Positions 20,365-31,561 of a stretch of DNA of 64,000 nucleotides are shown one piece after another; position 1 is the stretch's first letter; the number at the start of each line of letters is the position of its first letter. The stretch comes from Apodospora peruviana (Eukaryota > Ascomycota > Sordariomycetes > Sordariales > Lasiosphaeriaceae). Position numbers and translations under genes: made by a program. The stretch covers positions 216,001-280,000 of the forward strand of contig JAUEDM010000003.1 in assembly GCA_033439685.1 (NCBI GenBank), in the 5' to 3' direction. A model generated the notes under the pieces. The model had not been told where the DNA came from. It made no database searches and was given only the letters and a program-made list of their open reading frames with translations.

Positions 20365-23300
20365 TAGATACCCTGTATGGAGTTGATGATATATAGTTTG
20401 GACCATGATGGGGGTAACGATGGCAGGAATGGGAAAGAAATACTGTGTGATGAATGGATGGCGTTTATGGTTGCTTTTTTTTTCTATCTCTGTTACCTCG
20501 GTGTTTAGTTTTCATGTTTGCAGTTTGTCCTATGTTTGAAAGTGATTTTTTGCTTCTTTGGCATTTGTGTTGTCTTCTAACCAAAAGAGATGACATGAAT
20601 GTGTTTGATCTTTTTACAGAGAAAGATATAGTCTCCTATATAGGCGTCCGTATGTTTTGTGTTTTCAAGTTTTACGTCCAAATGCCGGCTCAACGTAGGA
20701 CTTTTGTCAACCTCCTATACGAATTAGAGTATATTCCCACCTAGACTTTACTAATTGGAAGACGGACTTCATGACGACCCTGAGTGACGAAGAAAGTCTA
20801 GGTCTACACCGTGAACGTTTAATTAGCACCGCGCCAATCGTTCAACTCACTGGTACGAATATAAACAGGACTCCAAAAGTTTACTTTTGTTTCCGGGCAA
20901 CAAAGTGCCCTTGAGGGGGTATAAGGTAGCTTAGGTAGTTATGCATTGCAACTTGGGTTACGGACAGTGGAGAACCCAGACCCGAGCCGGTTCATAAGAA
21001 ATTGGACAAGATGGTACTAGCGGTTCAAGGTTGACGTTGGACACTTCACACTGGAAATCATGCAATGGCGCTACCAGCGCAGCGAGCCTCCATTTCCAAC
21101 GCGATCGTGGTGCGTCCACTAGGTAAGGTAGTTCTAGTGTAAACGCCGGGAGTTGTATTCTTCGCTGGCTCTGAACGATCGATGGATTGGCATGGCATCA
21201 AAGAGCATTCATGACTTTAAAGAACCAAGGATGGAGCTACCTTAGGTAGTATAGAGGTGTACTGTATGGGGTTAGCCCAGAATGCCGAGTTCCTTCTCAG
21301 ATTCTCTTCCGAACTGCTCAAGTAAATACATACTCCGTATTACCCTCGGTCGGAGCACGGTAAGGACGTGCAAAATTTTGTCACCGATCCACGTAGCGCC
21401 GAGGTGATGGGAATGCTCGGAGGATGCCCGATGGAGGTATGGGATGGAAAATCTGGATCAGAGCAATGACAGGGTCGTTAGAGTCGGGACTCGAATCACC
21501 GCGGCGGCCCGTGTGTGGCAGGGTCAGAAATTTGGGTCCCTTCCGCTGCCGACATTTAATGATTTTGGTGAGGGATCCACCCGGCAGCCTCGGATGACAC
21601 CCACAATACGCATTACATACGGATACCTAGAGATCGGTATTCAGCTTTGCAGTCATGCAGTTAGGAGAGGTTTTAAGTGCGACAGTGGATCGGTCATCGG
21701 CTCGTTCTTGGTAATTATTTGACCTCGAAGAAAACCAAAATTAATGACGATTTTGAGAGGCTACTTGGCATCAAACCTCACATTCAACTCTTCGTTTCCG
21801 TGCGAGTTCAAACACACCACAGAAAGGTCGGCCACGAAGCAAAGCCTGGGGATAAAACCTCAGTTCTGGGAGGTAGGCCATCGGCGCCGCGGGTCATCCG
21901 TCATCCGTCCACCACTTATTTGGTCACAGATCCAATCACCATCAGGCAAAGATGTTTGAGGTCATTGGGCAACTTGAGGCGCTGAAGAAACATTCAGCCA
22001 ACGACATCCACCGATGCCCAAGTCACATGGCAAGCCACAACAGCCACCAAAATTTGCGATCGGATGTTCCGGAGTCCACCCCGCTTTGTGAATAGATTCT
22101 ATAAATTTCAATATCCGTACCGTGGCGTACCCGTTTCCGGGGTTGGGTTCTCGACGCTATCATATCCGTAAGGCTTCCCGGATCTCCAACTCCCGCCGTC
22201 GCCGTCGTGAATTTCAATCGGATGTTGTCCGGCCCCGGTCCCTGTGCGGCTTCCCGTTTTTGAAAGCCATTGGCGTCTTGAAGACTGCTTCAACCGTTTA
22301 CGTATCACAAGCACGCAAAAGGCGGGGCTTGGGTCCTACAGAGAACATCAGACGGGTTCGCGGTTGGTTGTTGGCCTGATGGTTCACTGCAGGTCAGCAA
22401 CAGTATCAAAATCGGCTGCCTCGGGCTTTATCTCAGACGTTCGTCAATATATCTCGATCTTTCCAGAATGCTGGTTGGGCCGTGAACTTGGGCTCAAGCG
22501 CATCATTTGAAACATTTCCACTCCACGGCATGGACCTCTGATGGTTGCCTTGCAGAATCAGCAACTTGAGGATTTAGCCGCTATGACTCACGACATATAA
22601 CAGCTCCATGCCCGTGCCAGAAATGATTTACACATGAGCAAGTAAAGAGGTGGCTAGACTTGAGAAGCGGTAGGCACAGTTCATCGGTAAGAAACCAAAG
22701 TACCAGTACATCCATCGTACATATCACGAAATACACGTGACAGCAGAGCTGTACGGACAGTATGTGACTACTAGATTACTGTTACCGGGGGTTGATGTAA
22801 ATGTCAGGCTGATGCCCAAAGACACCTCCCGATCATTCATATGAACAGTGAGAAGACCAGCTGGGCAGGCAGAAATCTTTTATCAGCCCGGAGGATTTGT
22901 GATTGATATCTGCGGGATTCAGACGATCTCCGGTGGAGTTTAGTTTGGCAGAGCCCTGCGAGATCTCCGCGCGATCAGGCCATTGAATGCGGCCTCCGCA
23001 AACGGACGAAGATGCCGGTACCTACTACCGGTAAGGTCGATTCCCACATCACACATCCCGTTGCAGTTCCCTTCCTCGCCCGTCAACAATCATTGGCGGT
23101 AGCGACCGCTTATTAGAGAGCGGACACTTACCGCTAAGAATTACATACTGAGAACCATGTGAAAAAACACCTTAATGGGAGATCCACTGATGAGAAGATT
23201 AGACGCCGCCAAGTTTCCGCTATAGATCGCCAAGAGGGACGAGTCATTGAGGTGCGGATGTAAACCCGGCTCCGTTGGTCCTGCAAAAGCGAAAGCGAGT

Positions 23301-24425
23301 ATCACGCGAGCATGACGCGAGCAAACCATTCAAACATGGCCAACATTCACCTTGCAGATTTTAACGCCAGATGATGCGTCAATCGAGCCATTGGCCGATT
23401 GATAAGTAACCCCATGACAATGGCGGTGTTGATGGAAACCAGCCCAGCCACTTGAGATGTTGCGGTACTTCACAATCGAATCAGGCGGTGCTTGGGCCGC
23501 ATGGTCAGTCATTGGAATCAGCAGTTGGGGAGAGATGCCATCCCGTTGCTATTCTGTAGTAATGCATTAGTTCTGGGCGCTTATTTGTAATTGTGCTTCA
23601 CCGTTGGATATGCCAAAACCCTTCAACGACTTGATAACAGTTGAAAGCCACAGAGAAGAAAAGTCCACATCGAATGCTGAGACAGCTGAGTCGATGATGG
23701 TTGAGGCGCTGCTTGTGTGGGGTGGAAAGTGAGAGACGAGAACTCCCATTGTTCCACTACCTCTGTGGAACAACGACCTCACGATCCTGAGGTACTCCCT
23801 GGCACACGCTGCCGTTTAAGTGCATACGTGGGTTTAGCGAGCTCCCTTCCAAGCCTCCAAGGGTTTTTAGTGGAGCGTACCGCCATCTGCCGCAACCAAT
23901 GCAACGCGGGCTTTAAGGCATCTACGAGGCCCACTTAAGCACCTCTCGGACTCCTCTTGAATTCCGTGAGCCCTTCGGCTTATTCAGAACCTGGCTGGCC
24001 CTGGGGACCTGGCATGCCTGGCCAAGCAGAACTTGCCGACCACGCCGACTTGTCGTCGGGTGCACCGCCTTCGCGCTACCGACCGATTCCACCGCTTTGC
24101 TTATGAAAACTCTTTGGGTCGCCCTCTTCTCCATCTTTCAAACTCTGTTTTGTTCCCGTTGCGAGCTTCGAGGGAGGATATTGCATGGTTTTGGTGCTAC
24201 TCTTGCGCCTCTTGTAGCCGTCACCACCCGCAAACACCACGCAACCAAACATGCGTATGCAGCGACGATAGCCACCGACCCCCCCCCGCGAATCCGAACA
24301 TCGCGAAATTCCCGACGATCCGCCGTCTTCCGCCACAAATCCAGTCGACCGGTCGACCTCTTCTCTCCCGGGCGCCAAATTAATCTACGCCTGTGATACT
24401 TATCTCGTGCTCTCCAACCACCATC
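20365..24425. other. Four-kilobase gene-free region upstream of AUR1
   Basis: No open frame here has a recognisable domain, splice structure or coding character. It appears less GC-rich than the flanking genes, though I did not compute composition. It contains TACTCCGTA at 21331-21339, several TAGGTAG-type motifs, and an imperfect hairpin at 23096-23135 that may be a remnant of a small DNA transposon. It could hold the kinase 3' region, a distant AUR1 promoter, decayed repeats or non-coding RNA. Confidence 0.5.
23096..23135. repeat. Imperfect inverted repeat, possible MITE or transposon-end remnant
   Basis: GCGGTAGCGACCGC is followed by a short TTATTAGA-containing loop and then GCGGACACTTACCGC, which is nearly its reverse complement. 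The pattern recalls terminal inverted repeats of Tc1/mariner-pogo-like elements, but no transposase is seen nearby. Confidence 0.35.
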
Positions 24426-25940
24426 ATGCAGGACTTTGCTGGCGTCCTGGGTCAGACGAAGCCAAAAATGCCTTTCGCATGGCCCGCCAAGCTGGCGCAG
24501 CTCAACCCCATCCGGACCGGCCGGCAACCACGCTCGCGACCGAGAGCGAAGTCAGGCGCCGCTTTGCCGGACGATGTCACCACCCTCAAAACGTCCTTCA
24601 ACATATCGGAGAGCCTCAGAGCGCTGCGGCGGCACAAATGGCGGATCTATGACCTTCAGCACGTCGTCGTTTTGTGCTATATCATTTTCTCCCTCTGCAT
24701 ATTACCGTCCGCTCCGCTCCTCAAACTCGCTGCTATGTTGGCACTGAGCTTGTTATTGCTCATGCCCATCACCCAGCAGTTTTTTCTGCCTTCTCTTCCG
24801 ATATGGACTTACCTATTACACTTCTTCTCGAGCCGGTAAGTGGACAATCTGGGTGGGATGGCATGCTTTCCGGGATAACCGGGAAGAATCTCGGGTTTCG
24901 TGGTAGAGTTGTAATGGAAGCTCTGTGATACTGACAATCTTACTTTCGACAGGTTTATCGCGACCGAATATCGCCCTCATATTTGGGTTAAGGTTCTTCC
25001 TGCGCTCGAGAACGTGCTCTACGGAGCAAATCTCTCCAACATCCTCTCCGCCCACACACACCCTGTCCTCGACATTCTCGCCTGGTTGCCGTATGGGATT
25101 GGGCACTTTGTTCTGCCCGCAGTGTGCAGCGCTGTGATGTTCCTGTTTGCTGCACCAGGCACGACCCCGGTGTTCGCCCGCGCATTCGGTTATATGTGCA
25201 TGATTGGCGTCACTATTGGGGTCCTTCTCCCCTGCACACCTCCGTGGTACGAGAAAGCGAACGGTTTGGCGCCGGCGCATTATGGCATGCCGGGATCCCC
25301 GGCCGGCTTGGCGAGAATAGACGAACTTTTTGGCGTGGACATGTTCACCACCAAGTTCACCACCGCGCCGCTACCGTTCGCCGCATTTCCGAGTCTGCAC
25401 TCCGCCAACGCGGTCCTTGAGGCCCTCTTTCTGCAGCACTGCTTCCCCAAGTACCGGGCCTTCTTCGTTACGTACGTCGTATGGATTTGGTGGGCGACCA
25501 TGTATCTCAACCACCACTATGCGATCGACCTGGTGGGCGGCGGACTTCTTGCGGCGACGGCGTACTACATGTCCCGGACCCGATGGCTCCCGAGACCACA
25601 GGCGGACAAGAGCAACCGGTGGGAGTATGATTACGTCGAGTTTGGCGACAGGCCGAGGCTGGCCGACGAGGAGTACGGATACGGTTATGCGAATGGTTTC
25701 GGTCTCGGCCTGCTGGAAAGGCGGGGAGCGGACGATAGTGACGAATGGACGCTGGGCAGCAGCTCGAGCTTCGATTCGCTTAGTCGCGGGAGCAGCTCCA
25801 GCACGCCTGGCATTTTGAGCCCCACGACGCCGGAGGATGAAGGGAAGCACATCGCGCTTGGTCTGCCACTGCAGAGCGACGCATGGAGTGGGCAAAGGCT
25901 CGCTAAGGAAAGCGAACTGACCGGGATTGCTGTCAGGTAA
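24426..25940 (+). CDS. AUR1: Inositol phosphorylceramide synthase catalytic subunit (AUR1)
   Basis: Two exons, 24426-24835 and 24953-25940, code 465 residues. The enzyme moves phosphoinositol from phosphatidylinositol to ceramide in the Golgi; it is essential in fungi and the target of aureobasidin A. About six to eight membrane segments are visible. Family motifs include TRP-like RPHIWVKVLPALENVLYG, HTHPVLDILAWLPYGIGHF, PPWYEKANGL with GMPGSPAGLARID, and the PAP2-type catalytic blocks FPSLHSANAVLEALF and YLNHHYAIDLVGGGLL with the catalytic His and Asp. The C-terminal 120 residues are Ser- and acid-rich and cytosolic. The intron joint makes SSRFIATEYRP. An upstream in-frame ATG at 24393 would add 11 residues. 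The TAA stop lies inside an AG/GTAAGA sequence that resembles a splice donor. Confidence 0.94.
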
Positions 25941-26652
25941 GACGACATGAAGTGTGCTATGCCTTCTCATCGCGCTCATTCTTGAGCCAAATTCAAAATT
26001 GGGCGGGGCCGGGATGAATTCCATGGCCTGCTGCCGCCACTCGCTTTCCCCTCCTGCCCGCCAGCCGATGTGCTTGCGATTTTGACTAGTTCAAAATACC
26101 CTATTCACCACCGTACCCCAGACGGGCGAGGCCGCACATATAAAGTCGCGGCAAGCATTATGGCGCTTGAAGAATACGGATCCGGGGCATATTCGAGGTC
26201 GTATGGTCCAACCCGGGCCCAGGCAACCTCTGATCACCCTTGAATCCAATCCCTTTCGTGTCCCTGTCATCTGTTCCTTCCTCAATGCCACCTATTGACA
26301 GGCGCTTAGAGGACGTGGGCTGCCATTTCTTCCCTAATTCAGCGACAAACAATTCCTTTTGGATAACGGTTAGCGACATTTAACATACATTTGCGTGGCT
26401 GGACGGACTCGGATGATCTTTTTTGATTCATACCCCCTCGTGTTTTTTCCGGGTCTGGGGCATTCAAGCATCATAAAGGGGCATAACAATAATGAACTGG
26501 AGGCTGGCGCTTTTTGGGCGGATAAACAATCGTTACACACATATCAACATACATACCTACGCACCAATAACCCGATGAGAGGCGACTCTATCTGGGATCG
26601 GTTGGCGACGTGGATTTGGTGGAATATTTTGAGGGGGTATTGGTCAGACCCT

Positions 26653-26675
26653 TTATTATTATTATTATTATTATT
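26653..26675. repeat. TTA trinucleotide microsatellite
   Basis: An uninterrupted ATT/TTA run of about seven units in the AUR1 3' flank. Confidence 0.9.
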
Positions 26676-26757
26676 ACTAGTGTTAATAATAGCAGTGCCT
26701 GCCTGCCTTTCTGGTGTGATATGGCGGGAAGGGGGCACTGCGAGGTTAATTGTTTTT

Positions 26758-26780
26758 GGATGGATGGATGGATGGATGGA
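26758..26780. repeat. GGAT tetranucleotide microsatellite
   Basis: Nearly six uninterrupted GGAT units in the AUR1 3' flank. Confidence 0.9.
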
Positions 26781-28257
26781 GTGGTGTTGGATGATATGTA
26801 ATGACGAGGATGATGTTTGTGATAGATGGGAGCGCATATATACTTGGTTGGTTGGTTTGACCGACCAAGGAAGAAGCAGGAAACCACACAAGAGTTGGGT
26901 TGGGTTGGGTTCCGAAGGTTTCTTTCTTACCATGACTGATGAGTTTGGAGAGACGGAAGTGCTGCCATACTTCGCATGGCGCATGTCACGCTGGGACAAC
27001 CGGAGAGAGAGGAGGATACTGTGGTGGTAGATGGATAGTCGCCCGATCAATGATAATCAATAACTGAGCAGCAACAACTTTTTGCCTTGACTTACATTGG
27101 CTGTCGACAGCTGAATATGATTGATGTTGGCGGCATGGCCGTGATTGTTGATGCCAGGCGAGTGCTGTAAACCACTCTGCGTTGGTAGCTTCCAAGGTAC
27201 GGGTTACCGAAAAGGCGACGAGTCCATGCGACGGGACGAAAAGAAATGCGGACGCATGAGATCAATTGAGAATGTCTGAGGACGTGAAAATGAAGGAATA
27301 AAACCATGTGAGATGTTCTACGGGGTAATAATCGTTGAAGAGAAGAGCAGAGAGAGGGTGCAGCAGCAATCTTATAATCAGCAGCCCCAGAGCAAGCCCC
27401 CTTTCTTTTTCTCACACTCTCTTTCGATGGGTGCAATACTCGGCTGCAGCTACCTGCAGGGTGCAAGATAATGCAGTGTCGGCGGCTTTATTAATCATTA
27501 TTCTCTCAGCCTCAGCCGCACATTCATGTCACTTGTTACTAACGATTTACACGTGTGCTTAGGAGCCGTTTATGGTAGGTTGATATCGCCAAGTCCATTG
27601 GCGAGTGGTTGAGCGAGCGCCTCGTCGCCCAGCTAAAACACCATCCATGTGATGACAAAGAACTACCCTGCACTGACTGCGACACGACCAAGGAACATTC
27701 TGATTGTTTATCTTCCCTGGGTGCCCACTTCAGTCCAAATCTGCAGTACCTGGTGCCTGCCTCTGGGGCGACCTTGATATGTTTACCGTCTCTACCAAAT
27801 ATGCCTGTATATATATCTGTACAAGCGTATAGCGTCGTGACTCGATGCATCGTATGCACCCATGTTTTCTACAATACTGCTGCTGCTATCATGCGAGATC
27901 AGCCATTCCAGTCGTGATGAGACGAACAGGAGGGAGGAGAAACACACATTGCCATCGACAGTTTTGGATCTGCGTCGATTGCTATCTAGCGCTCTAGTTA
28001 TCCAGCTATGAGCCTCCTTTAGGTGGTAGGATACATACCGGGTAATACCAGACCAGAGAGAGCTAAAGGACCAACCCCGATTCAAGTATCTACCTACCTA
28101 CCATCCATGCCATCCCAGAAACTCGCGGTGTCTAGGACGACAAGGGAAGAAAAAAAGGCAGCAGCAAAAAGAGTAATGTGGTATCCTCCTCCAGTAATGA
28201 AACTTACCACCCCGTTGACTCGTGATGATCTCATTTTCTCCCCCTTTCCCAATCTTT

Positions 28258-28440
28258 CGAGACCAGACCAAAACGTAAAGTAGATCAGATCCATCCCTAA
28301 CGACAGAATAGGATAGACCAGACCAAAGCTCAAACCCATCCCTACCCCATCTGTCCCATCAAGACCATCCAGTCGATTAGGTAGAAGACTAGATCAAAGA
28401 CTAGACCTACCCATATCCATCCCATCAAAAGACCATCGAT
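28258..28440. repeat. Degenerate AC/pyrimidine-rich repeat tract
   Basis: Words such as AGACCAGACCA, CCATCCC and CATCAAGACCATC recur two or three times with changes, giving a degenerate tandem appearance. Confidence 0.45.
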
Positions 28441-28831
28441 CCGTTTGTACCTAGGTCCTTAAGGTATTTTGAAGTGGGAGGAAAATTTGTGTATGTGAGA
28501 CCGAATATACAATAATCCATGTGTTGGATGAACACATATACAACGCAGCAAAATAGAGAGAAAGAAAGCAAAAAGGTTTCAATTCCAAGCGCCCCGGCTG
28601 TGCAAAGACAGAGTACCTGTCGTAATGATTTTGATGACTCGCCCCTTCTCGCATATAAGAGAATGCCAACCAAATTAGAGAGGGATATCCGAGAAAAGCG
28701 ATCGAGAAAGGAAAAGCGAAAAAGACCCATCAGATAACAGTCATACGGTGACGCCGGCTTTGAAGTAGGTGGGTAGTGAGTGATATCGAGCGAAGAGGTA
28801 CCGAAATTTAGAGGATCCACTGAGGCTCTTC

Positions 28832-29281
28832 CTAATCGTCATGCTTCTCCGCCTTAATATTGACGGCTCCGACCTTCTTCGATCCACCACGCTTCTTCTT
28901 CGACACGGACAGAGTGCCACCGACGCTGGACTGGGTGCCACTAGCACTCTGGAACATGCTACTCCCCTTGGGGATTGGCTGAGACATGGTAGGTCTCTGG
29001 AACATGTTGTCCACTTTCGGGACCGGCTGAGACATGGGAGGTCGCCCCAAACGGGGTTGCATTTGCGACAAGTATGAGGGTGAGCCGCCAAAGGGCATCT
29101 GGTAGTTATGTGGCTGGACACTTGACGTTGGCGTGCCACGTGCAATGGACCGGGGACCGACCGCATTCATGTTGGACTTCTTCGCTTGTTTGGTCGGGGT
29201 TCGGATGGCGGGTTCGGCTCGGGGTGGTTCAGTCTGCGCTCGAAACGACTGCGGAGTGGCGACCTTGGACGAAGGCTCCTT
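28832..29281 (-). other. In-frame coding-like continuation after the TAG of the A34.5-like gene
   Basis: Directly after the TAG at 29284-29282 the same reading frame stays open for about 150 codons to a stop at 28832. The translation begins KEPSSKVATPQSFRAQ and is Pro/Ser/Gln-rich, with the repeated phrase RPPMSQPVPK / RPTMSQPIPK and a lysine-rich end SVSKKKRGGSKKV. A lysine-rich end is typical of A34.5 proteins. It could be joined by a small intron ending CTCTTAG, with possible but weak donors CAG/GTGCCC or GGG/GTCAAG. It could also reflect a CAG-to-TAG change or be true 3' UTR. Confidence 0.4.
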
Positions 29282-31112
29282 CTAAGAGCTCCTCATTCCA
29301 GGGATCGAGGGAGGCAGGATCGGTGTCTCCTTCTTCAAAGCGCTCTTGACCCCGTTAATGGTCTTGGGTTGCGATGAGTTGGGCACCTGAGAGGAGGATT
29401 CGCCGTTCACAGGGATAGGCGACGCGATAGGTGTCTCCTTAGCCGCCTTCTTGGACGCTGAATCTTGGGTTCCGGCTGCTGGCGTGCCCAAAGCGTCGAC
29501 ACGTGCCTTCTTCTTGGACTTCTTGCTCGATGCGGGGGTTTCTGCGCCAGGCTTTTCAGCGGCAGCGTGCTTGCGCTTCTTGGTTTTGGTTCCCGGGGTT
29601 TCAACAGAACCAGAGCTGGGCAGCAACAGAGGAACTTGGCTCATCTCGACATCCTCATCACTCTCCGAGTTCTCAGAGGCTCCAATTTTACCCATAGGCG
29701 CGTCGGAGGCTCCGATTGGGGCAAAGCGGGCCTTGAGGCCCTTCGGTTGAGGCCGTGGGGCCTTTGCAGTTATCGCCGGAGCAGGCTGGTTAATGATCCC
29801 GCCCTGCGCAAACCGCGTAACTTTCTTGAGATGCAGCGCCTGATCAATTGGCCGTTTCGCTGTGTGTTGCTGTCAGGACTTGTCCACAAGAAGGAGACTA
29901 GTGGACTTACATGTCTCAAATTGTCCCAGTTTATTAGATGGAATGATGACCTTGATGGAGTGGGATACGGATGCCTCCTCAAACATGGCATTATAGTCAT
30001 CCCCATTATGGGAGAAAATGGCCTGTCCGGATTGGACTTTGGCAAGAGGAATGGCGTGTTTCTGGATGACCTCGATTGGGATTGAGGCAGGTGCAGTAAA
30101 GTACCAGATCTGTTTGCCCGCCTTATGCGCATCCTGGAAAATGCGGGTCACCTCAGATGCATCCATCGACTTCTCTGCTCTCAGCAAATGGAAGCCAGGA
30201 GAGATAATCTCTGGGACCTTCTGACTACAGCATTTGTCAGTATTGCAAACTAAGTGGGGAGACAAGAGATACTAACACTGTGCCGTTATTCTTCTCGATG
30301 GCCATAGATTCGCTGGTTTCCTCATCAGAGCCGCTGTCTGAATCGATAGCCATCTCGTTGCTCTTGGAGGAGACCTTCGCTGGTCCTGCGCTGGAAGTCG
30401 ACTTCAATTTGGCAGGCTGCTTCACCTTGGGAATTTCTTTGCCCTTCTTGACCCTTTTCACTTCCATTTCACTCTCACTCTCCGAACTGGATTCGTCACT
30501 CTCTGAAGACGACTCCTCTGCTTTCGTGGGCTTCGATTTTTGGCTGACCTTGGCTCCCGCGTCGGATTCGTCGCTGTCGCTCGAATTACTTGTGCTAGAT
30601 TTCGAAGCCATGTTCTGACCCGATTTTGGAGCAGAGGTAGCCTTTTTGGTCGCCTTTCGCTTGTTGTCTCCACCGCTGCTGCTGTCACTCTTGTCGCTGG
30701 AGTCGGAGTCTGACTCGGATTCTGACGAACTAGAGTCGGATGCTGAAGAGGAGGCCTTGACAGTCTTTTTCGGTACTTTGTCGATATCCATCTTGTCCTT
30801 TGAGTTGGGGTTCGAAGACGGAGGCAGGGAGAAGGTTTTTGCGGTCTTGGAGCCGTTCGGCGTGGACTTGGGTGCAACTGCCCTCAGATTTGCGGCCCAG
30901 TCAGTTTTCTTCTCAACCGCCTCACTGTCGCTACTGTCACTATCGCTACCACCGCTACTGCTGTCGCTGTCGCTATCGCTGGACTCGTCGGCCTTCTTCG
31001 CGGCGCGCTTCGACTGAGACGCGCGTGACGCGGGAGTGTTATTGCGCACGAGCTTGGCTGCATTCTCAGAGTGCTGCGACAAGGTGCCAATGGGCGCGCG
31101 CGGCCCGGCCAT
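29282..31112 (-). CDS. RNA polymerase I subunit A34.5-like protein with acidic Ser-rich N-terminus
   Basis: Three exons, 31112-30277, 30224-29911 and 29859-29282, give 575 residues to the first stop. Residues 1-275 are low-complexity Ser/Asp/Glu/Lys, resembling Nopp140/Srp40, a common nucleolar feature. The folded part starts at exon 2: KVPEIISPGFHLL, then KAGKQIWYFTAPASIPIEVI, SGQAIFSHNGDDYNAMFEEA and IKVIIPSNKLGQFETSKR. This matches the order in yeast Rpa34 (hydrophobic strand with Trp, IPLxxV, then LLVPS), the dimer partner of A49 in Pol I. A Lys/Ser-rich tail follows. The acceptor of exon 3 is the second of two CAGs; the first would hit a stop. Introns are 52 and 51 nt. An in-frame ATG at 31208 is an alternative start. 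Domain identity is moderately sure; the 3' end is uncertain because of the in-frame TAG. Confidence 0.68.
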
Positions 31113-31561
31113 TGTGTCGGTCGATGCGAGGTGATTTCTTTGATCGCAGAGGTTGTTATGGGAAGAGTGCGCGAGAAGAGGAATGGATTTGTAGAAGCAC
31201 GACCGCAAAGTGTAAATTCACGGCAGAAAAGCTGTGGTAGCGGCGGAAATTAATTGCCTTTACTTTTTTCAAGCCTCAAATTTTAGCGCGGTTCACTTTA
31301 CAGGGAAGGTTCCAGTGGGGCAGTGGGCTGTTAGCGGGGAGGTTGAGCAAGTTGAGCTTGCCGAAAAGTTCAGTGGAGCGATTGGCGCATCTGATTGGTC
31401 GGCCTTTCGCGACGATCGCCTTGTGGAGCCTGCCTTGGGCTTTGATTCACCTCCGGCTCAGGTTGCACAGACTTGTAAGACCCCTCACACAACATCAATG
31501 GTTCGACGTAGGCCGAGTTTGGAGGATAAATTTATACAAAGAATTCCCATCAGAGATCAAC
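31113..31561. promoter_or_regulatory. Divergent promoter, A34.5-like gene / GRC3
   Basis: A 449-bp interval between the two start codons. Both genes act in rRNA production, so shared control is plausible. I see no clear TATA box. Confidence 0.5.

Larger units (their letters stand above)
25941..28831. other. Long convergent intergenic region with simple repeats
   Basis: About 2.9 kb. It contains a TTA run (26653-26675), a GGAT run (26758-26780) and a degenerate repeated stretch at about 28258-28440 built from ACCAGACCA- and CCATCCC-like words. No open frame is convincing. It may contain the 3' UTR of AUR1 and the tail of the A34.5-like gene. Confidence 0.5.

Noticed and set aside
19150..20406. 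A 418-codon minus-strand open frame opposite the CaM kinase
   Set aside because: The sense strand encodes a complete kinase; very GC-rich third positions keep the antisense frame free of stops.
22108..22380. Overlapping open frames on both strands in the AUR1 upstream gap
   Set aside because: Both translations are Arg/Gly/Ser-rich without motifs and are typical of stop-poor GC-rich noncoding DNA.
26395..27030. A 211-codon plus-strand open frame in the AUR1 3' region
   Set aside because: It is built across TTA and GGAT microsatellites, has Trp/Gly-rich random-looking composition, and has no domain or splice context.
31113..31208. Upstream ATG at 31208 for the A34.5-like gene
   Set aside because: The added residues are unlike the Ser/acidic start of the protein and probably belong to the leader; the ATG at 31112 was preferred.
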